A stretch of DNA of 15,487 nucleotides from RGIG1828 sp045586905 (GTDB taxonomy: Bacteria; Bacillota; Clostridia; UMGS1810): positions 1-15,487 of the forward strand of contig JAZNBF010000069.1 of the NCBI GenBank assembly GCA_045586905.1. The letters are read 5' to 3'. This document shows positions 1 to 5,053 of this stretch, piece by piece (position 1 is the stretch's first letter; every line of letters begins with the position of its first letter). The notes beneath the pieces were generated by a model. That model was not told the origin of the DNA. It searched no databases and was given only the letters and a program-made list of their open reading frames with translations. The position numbers and the translations under genes are program-made.

Positions 1-131
1 TAAATTGTGAAATAGAAAACTTCGTTTTCTGTGAAATGAAATAAATCCACATTCGCGTAGCGAATATTTCATACACCGAAGGTGTATTTCACGTGCGAAG
101 CACATTTCACAAATCCGCAAGGATTTATTTC
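1..131. repeat. Multi-hairpin array 1 (ATTTCAC-linker type)
   Basis: Five short inverted repeats follow one another: 15-29 (GAAAAC/GTTTTC, loop TTC), 51-65 (ATTCGC/GCGAAT, loop GTA), 71-87 (ATACACC/GGTGTAT, loop GAA), 93-103 (GTGC/GCAC, loop GAA) and 111-126 (AAATCC/GGATTT, loop GCAA). They are separated by a repeated linker, GTGAAAT at 7-13 and 31-37 and its reverse complement ATTTCAC at 86-92 and 104-110, so linkers can also pair across the array. An 11-bp inverted repeat, 38-48 with 121-131, encloses the last four hairpins. No coding frame fits. The block lies beyond the terminator of tRNA-Ala. The left edge may run out of the window. Function is unknown; it could be a structured RNA or a dispersed palindromic DNA repeat. 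Confidence 0.75.
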
Positions 132-135
132 GTTG

Positions 136-168
136 AAAAAGCGACAGAAATCTGTCGATTACTGTCGC
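136..168 (-). terminator. Intrinsic terminator downstream of tRNA-Ala
   Basis: Read on the minus strand, GCGACAG (168-162) pairs with CTGTCGC (147-141) and is followed at once by TTTTTC. The same 3' arm can instead pair with the closer copy CGACAG (157-152) through a 4-nt loop, so two competing stems end at the same U-tract. On the plus strand the stem is followed by ATTTTC, so weak bidirectional activity is possible. Confidence 0.7.
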
Positions 169-177
169 ATTTTCTAA

Positions 178-250
178 TGGAGCATAGGGGACTTGAACCC
201 CTGACCCCCACACTGCCAGTGTGATGCGCTCCCAACTGCGCTAATGCCCC
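178..250 (-). tRNA. tRNA-Ala (anticodon GGC)
   Basis: On the minus strand a complete 73-nt cloverleaf folds. The acceptor stem is GGGGCAT with ATGCTCC (one G-U pair), the D arm is GCGC/GCGC, the anticodon stem is TCACA/TGTGG, and the loop CTGGCAG gives anticodon GGC, which reads GCC/GCU alanine codons. The T arm is AGGGG-TTCAAGT-CCCCT. Discriminator base is A. The 3' CCA is not encoded, since TTA follows position 73, so it must be added after transcription. It lies downstream of asnS, with a candidate promoter and a terminator on either side, so it is probably a single-gene unit. Confidence 0.96.
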
Positions 251-284
251 ATATATAGCACTTGATAACCAAGTGCTTATATAT
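251..284 (-). other. Hairpin between asnS and tRNA-Ala
   Basis: AGCACTTG (257-264) and CAAGTGCT (270-277) form a perfect 8-bp stem with a 5-nt loop, extendable by flanking ATATAT/TATATA with one bulged T. It lies just downstream of asnS and just upstream of the mature tRNA. It may help end asnS transcription or form a 5' leader structure on the tRNA precursor. There is no U-tract, so it is not a canonical intrinsic terminator. Confidence 0.4.
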
Positions 285-309
285 TATCACAAATTTTATG
301 TTTTGTAAA
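281..309 (-). promoter_or_regulatory. Candidate promoter for tRNA-Ala
   Basis: On the minus strand TTTACA (309-304) and TAATAT (286-281) are separated by 17 nt, which would start transcription about 20-25 nt before the tRNA 5' end. The -10 match is only fair. tRNA-Ala could also be reached by read-through from asnS. Confidence 0.4.
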
Positions 310-319
310 GATGTATCTT

Positions 320-1711
320 TTAAAATTCTGCGTTGCCCACTGTTCTGGGGAACGGAATGACGTCTCTTATGTTCGACACGCCTGTAAGATACATAACTGC
401 TCTTTCAAAGCCGAGGCCAAAGCCTGCATGCTTTGTGCCGCCATAGCGGCGAAGGTCGAGATACCAGCTGTAATCTTCCTCTTTCAAACCAAGCTCTTTC
501 ATGCGAGAAGTGAGCACATCGAGGCGCTCTTCTCTCTGGCTGCCGCCGATGATTTCGCCGATGCCGGGCACGAGGCAGTCCATAGCTGCAACGGTTTTAC
601 CGTCATCATTTAAGCGCATATAGAAAGCTTTGATTTCCTTCGGATAGTCTGTCACAAACACGGGGCGCTTGAACACGACCTCGGTGAGATATCTTTCGTG
701 CTCGGTCTGAAGGTCAGAGCCCCAGTGTACCGGATATTCAAAGTTTTTGTTGTTTTCTTTTAAGATTTCGATAGCTTCGGTGTAGGTCACTCTGCCAAAG
801 TCGGAATTAACGATGGACTCAAGTCTTTCGAGGAGGCCCTTATCCACAAAGTTATTGAAAAATGCCATTTCTTCGGGAGCATTTTCGAGCACATAGCTTA
901 TTACAAACTTGAGCATGTCCTCAGCGAGCTCCATATCGTCGGAAAGGTCGGCAAAGGCAATTTCGGGTTCTATCATCCAAAACTCTGCCGCATGACGGGT
1001 GGTGTTGGAATTTTCGGCACGGAAAGTGGGGCCGAAGGTGTAGATGTTTCTAAATGCCATAGCGTAGGTCTCACCGTTGAGCTGACCGCTTACAGTGAGG
1101 TTGGCGCTTTTGCCGAAAAAGTCTTTGGAAAAATCAACCTGACCGTCTTCTGTTTTTGGCACATTGTCGAGGTCGAAGGTGGTAACCTTGAACATTTCGC
1201 CTGCACCCTCGCAGTCACTTGCTGTGATGAGGGGGGTGTGGGTGTATACAAAGTTTCTTTCGTTGAAAAACTTATGGATGGCATATGCCGCAAGGCTTCT
1301 CACTCTGAACACTGCCGAGAAAAGATTGGTGCGGGGACGGAGATGCGCAATGGTGCGTAAAAACTCTGGTGAGTGTCTTTTCTTTTGAAGAGGATAGTCG
1401 GGAGTGGACATGCCCTCAATCTCAATCTTTGTTGCCTTCACTTCAAAAGGCTGTTTTGCCTCGGGAGTGAGCACGAGTGTGCCTGTGATGTTGAGTGATG
1501 CACCAACATTTTGTGATGCAATTTCTTTGTAGTTGTCTAAAAATTCGCTTTCAAAAACAACCTGAATGTTTTTGAAAAATGTACCGTCGTTAATTTCGAT
1601 AAAGCCAAACACATTGGAAGAGCGAAGTGTTCTTATCCAGCCCGAAATGTGAACCTCGGTGTTGGCAAATTTATCTTGATTGCGGAAAATTTCTCTGATT
1701 GTAGTCTTCAC
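320..1711 (-). CDS. asnS: Asparaginyl-tRNA synthetase
   Basis: Class IIb aminoacyl-tRNA synthetase, a cytoplasmic homodimer in known members. It activates asparagine with ATP and charges tRNA-Asn. The protein is 463 aa, near the 466 aa of the E. coli enzyme. Residues about 15-110 form the N-terminal OB-fold anticodon-binding domain (HISGWIRTLRSSN). Motif 2 is visible as FRAENSNTTRH (about 230-240) and motif 3 as GFGLGFER (about 430-437). The C-terminus is the family-typical IPFPRTVGNAEF. I chose GTG at 1711 because GGAGG (1724-1720) lies 8 nt upstream; the longer frame from TTG at 1726 has no ribosome binding site and would contain this one. It follows asnA after 17 nt in the same operon, so supply and use of asparagine are made together. 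No T-box leader is present. Confidence 0.96.
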   Translation of the reverse strand: MKTTIREIFRNQDKFANTEVHISGWIRTLRSSNVFGFIEINDGTFFKNIQVVFESEFLDNYKEIASQNVGASLNITGTLVLTPEAKQPFEVKATKIEIEGMSTPDYPLQKKRHSPEFLRTIAHLRPRTNLFSAVFRVRSLAAYAIHKFFNERNFVYTHTPLITASDCEGAGEMFKVTTFDLDNVPKTEDGQVDFSKDFFGKSANLTVSGQLNGETYAMAFRNIYTFGPTFRAENSNTTRHAAEFWMIEPEIAFADLSDDMELAEDMLKFVISYVLENAPEEMAFFNNFVDKGLLERLESIVNSDFGRVTYTEAIEILKENNKNFEYPVHWGSDLQTEHERYLTEVVFKRPVFVTDYPKEIKAFYMRLNDDGKTVAAMDCLVPGIGEIIGGSQREERLDVLTSRMKELGLKEEDYSWYLDLRRYGGTKHAGFGLGFERAVMYLTGVSNIRDVIPFPRTVGNAEF

Positions 1712-1728
1712 GCGTAATACCTCCAAAA

Positions 1729-2736
1729 TTATAAAAGGGGAATGCCGGCCTCTTCAAAAAGGCTGACAGTTTCTTCATCCCATATACTTGACTGAACTTC
1801 GCCTATGTGAGCCGATCCCATCATGAGCATGCAAAGTCTTGACTGACCTATACCTCCGCCGATGGTGAGAGGAAGCTCACCCGAAAGGAGCATCTTGTGA
1901 AACATCAGCTCTCGTCTGTCGTCACAACCCGAAATGGTGAGCTGACGGTCGAGGCTTTCGGCATCTACCCTGATGCCCATTGAGGATATTTCAAAAGCCA
2001 TGCCAAGTGTTTCGTTCCAGAACATCAGGTCGCCATTGAGCTCCCAGTCGTCATAGTCGGGTGCTCTGCCATCGTGGGGTTTGCCCGAGCGAAGAGCGCC
2101 TCCTATGCCTATGATAAAGGTGGTGGGATGTGTGCGGACAAAAGCGTTTTCTCTTTCCTTGGCAGTGAGCCCCGGATACATATCTTCAAGCTCCTGAGAG
2201 GTGACAAAGGTGACATCTCTCGAAAGCTTTGCATCAAGCTGAGGATAGTGCACTCTCAAAGTGTCGTTGGTGTCACAGATAGCCTTGACTATGCTCGTTA
2301 CAATAGCCTTGAGATAGTCAATGTTTCTGTTTTTGTCGGTTATAACCTTTTCCCAGTCCCACTGGTCAACATATATGGAGTGGATGTTGTCAAGCTCTTC
2401 GTCACGACGGATGGCGTTCATGTCGGTGTAGAGTCCCGAGCCAACCTCGAAGTCGTAGCGCTTGAGGGCAAGTCTTTTCCATTTTGCCAGAGAGTGTACA
2501 ATCTGCGCATTTTTGCCCACAGCGGGTATGTCAAACGAAACGGGACGCTCACTTCCGCTGAGATTATCATTGAGCCCCGAATTCTCCGTTACAAAAAGCG
2601 GCGCCGATACTCTTTTTAAATTGAGCGCATAAGAAAACTCTTTCTGGAAGGTTTCTTTGATGCACGAGATGGCACGCTGAGTGTTATATCGGTTTAATCT
2701 TGGCGTGTAGCCTGCGGGGATATAAGACTTGGTCAT
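1729..2736 (-). CDS. asnA: Aspartate-ammonia ligase (asparagine synthetase A)
   Basis: Makes asparagine from aspartate, ammonia and ATP through an aspartyl-AMP intermediate; it uses free ammonia, unlike glutamine-dependent AsnB. The protein is 335 aa, against 330 aa in E. coli. Family blocks are visible in order: N-terminal region with ETFQKEF, NDNLSGSERPVSFD (about 56-69), YVDQWDWE (about 122-129), HDGRAPDYDDW (about 221-231) and the ATP-site glycine block GGGIGQSRL (about 293-301). AsnA is structurally related to the catalytic core of class II AspRS/AsnRS, so its neighbour asnS is a distant relative. ATG is preceded by AAAGGAGA at good spacing. It is the first gene of an asnA-asnS operon read from the promoter at 2775-2803. 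Confidence 0.96.
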   Translation of the reverse strand: MTKSYIPAGYTPRLNRYNTQRAISCIKETFQKEFSYALNLKRVSAPLFVTENSGLNDNLSGSERPVSFDIPAVGKNAQIVHSLAKWKRLALKRYDFEVGSGLYTDMNAIRRDEELDNIHSIYVDQWDWEKVITDKNRNIDYLKAIVTSIVKAICDTNDTLRVHYPQLDAKLSRDVTFVTSQELEDMYPGLTAKERENAFVRTHPTTFIIGIGGALRSGKPHDGRAPDYDDWELNGDLMFWNETLGMAFEISSMGIRVDAESLDRQLTISGCDDRRELMFHKMLLSGELPLTIGGGIGQSRLCMLMMGSAHIGEVQSSIWDEETVSLFEEAGIPLL

Positions 2737-2774
2737 GTTCCCGTCTCCTTTCTTTTTTTAGTATACAACTACTT

Positions 2775-2803
2775 ATCATACAACAAATCGTGCGCAAAGT
2801 CAA
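2775..2803 (-). promoter_or_regulatory. Promoter of asnA-asnS
   Basis: On the minus strand -35 TTGACT (2803-2798) and -10 TATGAT (2780-2775) are separated by 17 nt, a close match to the housekeeping consensus. Transcription would start near 2768, giving a leader of about 30 nt, too short for a T-box or other riboswitch. The -35 box is only 4 nt beyond the ftsW-like stop codon, so asnA-asnS is separately driven even though it follows that gene on the same strand. Confidence 0.8.
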
Positions 2804-2807
2804 CGAT

Positions 2808-4103
2808 TTAATTGGATTTTGATTTTCTTTCGGGGAAAGAAACTGCAGTTATGATGCCGAGCATAACAAACGATGCAAACATGGAACTGCCACCATAGCT
2901 CACAAAGGGAAGTGTGATGCCCGTGAGAGGTATGAGCTTTATAACCCCTCCAATGATGATGAAGGTCTGAAACCCGATTGCCGAGACGAGCGAAAGGCAT
3001 GCCGCTTTGAGATATTCATTGGTGGATTTGAGTGCGATTTTTATGCCGCGATAGGTGATGAGGAAGTAGAGAAGAATGACTGCAAAGCCTGTGAACATGC
3101 CCATTTCCTCGCATATGGCGGCAAAAATAAAGTCGGTTTGCGAAAATGGCACTGCAGTCGGCATACCGTTGCCGAGACCTGTGCCGAAATAGCCGCCCGA
3201 GGCAATAGAGATGAGCGACTGGATTATCTGATAGCCACTGCCCGACGGGTCCTGCCACGGATCCTGCCACGCACTGACTCTCACACCGATGTGGTCGGCA
3301 AGGAAGAAAAAGCCTATAATGCCCACAAACACTATGCCTCCAATGTTTATGAGCTTTAAACGATTGCTCGTTTTATACATAAAGCACATGGCAAAATATA
3401 TCATAAAAAGGAGAAGTGCTGTGCCCCACTCTTTTTGAAAAAGCGCCAGCGCACCCATGCACACATACACAAAGACGCAAAGTACAATTTCGTCGACGGG
3501 GATGTTGAAAATCCGCTTTCTTTTGTCTTTTTTTGTGGAATCAAAAGGCGGAAGCGAAGAGAAAAAGCAGGAAATGCAAAGGCAGAAAAAGATTTTTAAA
3601 ATTTCCGATGGCTGAATGGAAAACCTGCCTATGATTATCCAGTTTTTTGACCCGTTAATCTCGGTGCCGAAAACCAGAGTCACTGCAAAAAGCGCAAAGC
3701 AGATGAGCATGTAGAGATATTTGAGCTTTCCCCAGAACTTAATTCTGCCAAACACAACCACAGTGAGAAAATAGGTTAAAATGCCCACCACAAACCACAA
3801 AACCTGTCGCACTGCATAGTCTGAGCTGCGATAGACAGACGACGCCTCTTCCAGAGCGATGTCGATGCGGCATAGCATGATGATGCCTATCGACACAAGC
3901 ATCGACGTGGTGAGGAAAATATAGAGGTCACCGTAGTCGAGATGGTAGAGAATAAAATACATCGCTGTGTTTATGAGGCACAGTGCCAGGCACGAATACA
4001 TGTATGTAAAATTTTCTGCTCCCGAATAGATGAAGAGCATAAGAAACCCTATGATATTTACAACTGTTATGTAAAACATAGGTCTGAAACGGATTTTAGT
4101 CAT
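2808..4103 (-). CDS. SEDS-family peptidoglycan polymerase (FtsW/RodA/SpoVE type)
   Basis: Polytopic membrane protein of 431 aa with about ten hydrophobic segments. SEDS proteins are glycosyltransferases that polymerise lipid II into glycan strands with a class B PBP partner. Visible family motifs are QPSEILK (about 164-170), EWGTALL (225-231), the large external loop SAWQDPWQDPSGSGYQ (277-292) with the aspartate region known to be needed for activity, SLISIASGGYFGTGLGNG (296-313), DFIFAAICEEMG (324-335) and LPFVSYGGSS (398-407). The ATG lies 2 nt after the FHA stop codon and its GGAGA is inside the FHA gene, so translation is probably coupled. Sequence alone does not settle whether it acts in division, elongation or sporulation, so I give no symbol. 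No class B PBP gene follows within the window. Confidence 0.92.
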   Translation of the reverse strand: MTKIRFRPMFYITVVNIIGFLMLFIYSGAENFTYMYSCLALCLINTAMYFILYHLDYGDLYIFLTTSMLVSIGIIMLCRIDIALEEASSVYRSSDYAVRQVLWFVVGILTYFLTVVVFGRIKFWGKLKYLYMLICFALFAVTLVFGTEINGSKNWIIIGRFSIQPSEILKIFFCLCISCFFSSLPPFDSTKKDKRKRIFNIPVDEIVLCVFVYVCMGALALFQKEWGTALLLFMIYFAMCFMYKTSNRLKLINIGGIVFVGIIGFFFLADHIGVRVSAWQDPWQDPSGSGYQIIQSLISIASGGYFGTGLGNGMPTAVPFSQTDFIFAAICEEMGMFTGFAVILLYFLITYRGIKIALKSTNEYLKAACLSLVSAIGFQTFIIIGGVIKLIPLTGITLPFVSYGGSSMFASFVMLGIITAVSFPERKSKSN

Positions 4104-4105
4104 TT

Positions 4106-4570
4106 TCAGTTCTCCACATTGAGATTATCAACAAAAATAAAGCTTATGTTACCAAAAGAAAGCTTGTCGGAGTCTTTGAGTCTTACTGCATGCTTCGGAA
4201 GACGGCGACCATTTAAAAAGCTACCGTTAGTGCTGTCAAGGTCTTCCACATAGAATGCTCCGTCACGAAGAAAGATGCGCGCGTGGTTTTTGGACATGTA
4301 GGGATCGTCAATAAAAACCTGACACCTTTTGCTCCTGCCGATGAGGGCGTCTTCTTTTATGCTGTAACTTTCGTACATTTTGAAGTTGAGATTTCGCCTG
4401 AGGTTCACAAGCTTAAGGTAGGCATAGCCTGCTCCCGATGTGCTCTCCCGCCTTTTGGCGTCGGAGATGTCGAGATATATGAGACGGACTATGCTTAGTA
4501 TAAACATATACACTGCAAATACGAAAACATATTTTACAATATCTGCCAGAAGTTCATACACAAATATCAC
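4106..4570 (-). CDS. Membrane-anchored FHA-domain protein
   Basis: The protein is 154 aa. One N-terminal hydrophobic segment (about 9-33) anchors it in the membrane, a short linker follows, and a C-terminal forkhead-associated domain spans about 74-147. The phosphothreonine-binding elements are present: IGRS (77-80), SKNH (93-96) and STNGSFLNG (113-121). FHA domains bind phosphothreonine on partners of Ser/Thr kinases. FHA genes beside SEDS genes are known in Actinobacteria and in Firmicutes, so a cell-wall or division signalling role is likely. The GTG at 4570 has GGAG 12 nt upstream and AAAGG only 2 nt away; GTG at 4561 is the other possible start, losing three residues. The leader region overlaps repeat element A. 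I see no convincing promoter upstream. Confidence 0.85.
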   Translation of the reverse strand: MIFVYELLADIVKYVFVFAVYMFILSIVRLIYLDISDAKRRESTSGAGYAYLKLVNLRRNLNFKMYESYSIKEDALIGRSKRCQVFIDDPYMSKNHARIFLRDGAFYVEDLDSTNGSFLNGRRLPKHAVRLKDSDKLSFGNISFIFVDNLNVEN

Positions 4571-4583
4571 AACCTTTCTTTTC

Positions 4584-4808
4584 TCCGGATAAGATTCCCC
4601 GGAACTCCTCTTTTTTAAGGGGAGAAGTCTCCCCTTAACCCCTCGTTTTTTCTCCGGGGAAGATTCCCCGGAACCCCTCTTTTCCGCTGATGTTTTCTCG
4701 TCGGTTTTTCCGTTCTCACTGTGCGCACGAGGCTACTCGCAAAAATCTTTTGCGACGCCTCTAAAATCACTCAAAATCAAGGAAACTGATTTTGTTTGAG
4801 TGATTTTA
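4584..4808 (+). repeat. G/C-rich multi-hairpin repeat element, copy A
   Basis: Hairpins in order are TCCGG/CCGGA (4584-4588, 4599-4603), TTAAGGGGAGA/TCTCCCCTTAA (4615-4625, 4628-4638) and TCCGGGGAA/TTCCCCGGA (4653-4661, 4664-4672). Each right arm is followed by AACCCC or a near match. A 40-nt block (4682-4721) matches copy B at 37 of 40 positions. Next comes CGCAAAA/TTTTGCG with loop ATC (4738-4754), flanked by an outer GAGGC/GCCTC stem. Last is a long hairpin, AAAATCACT with AGTGATTTT plus CAAAATCA with TGATTTTG (4763-4807). It contains no gene. The first hairpin reaches the FHA leader. Strand is given by the orientation shared with copy B. Confidence 0.7.
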
Positions 4809-4949
4809 CGCTTTGTGATAACGCAAAAACTTACGCCTCGAAAACATAGGCGGGTTTACTGAGAGATTAGTAAGTGCGATAAGGGGAATGTGTTTAAAAA
4901 TATAATCACTTAAAAATGTTACTTTCTCTCCAGAGCATTACCCAAAAAA
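4809..4949. other. Gene-free spacer between two repeat elements
   Basis: No coding frame, tRNA or convincing promoter is visible. The only structure is a 5-bp stem, CGCCT (4834-4838) with AGGCG (4848-4852). It is part of the 483-nt stretch between the FHA gene and uvrA. Confidence 0.5.
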
Positions 4950-5048
4950 CTTCTGAGCGAGGCGTTTCCTCGGAGGGATCTTGCATTTTTGCAAAGCAAA
5001 AAGCACCAATTCCGGAGAGGAGATGCTGAGCGACCCCCTCCCCTGAAG
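4950..5048. repeat. Small palindromic element with imperfect terminal inverted repeats
   Basis: The 15-nt ends (4950-4964, starting CTTCTGAGC, and 5034-5048, ending CCCTGAAG) are inverted repeats matching at 11 of 15 positions. The centre is a hairpin of TTTTTGC (4986-4992) and GCAAAAA (4996-5002) with loop AAA, plus a smaller stem CGAGG/CCTCG (4958-4962, 4968-4972). There is no open reading frame. It resembles a miniature non-autonomous element or an intergenic palindromic repeat, and begins right after the uvrA stop. It has no U-tract, so it is not a plain uvrA terminator. Confidence 0.45.
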
Positions 5049-5053
5049 AAAAA

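Noticed and set aside
1..131. CRISPR array
   Set aside because: The repeated unit is only about 7 nt, the intervening parts are themselves perfect hairpins rather than unique spacers, spacing is irregular and there are no cas genes.
2737..2807. T-box or other riboswitch upstream of asnA
   Set aside because: A good promoter at 2775-2803 leaves only about 30 nt of leader, too short for a specifier loop and antiterminator.
4981..5053. Terminator for uvrA
   Set aside because: The strong TTTTTGC/GCAAAAA hairpin is followed on the minus strand by ATGCAAGATCC, without a U-tract, so I list it only as part of the palindromic element.
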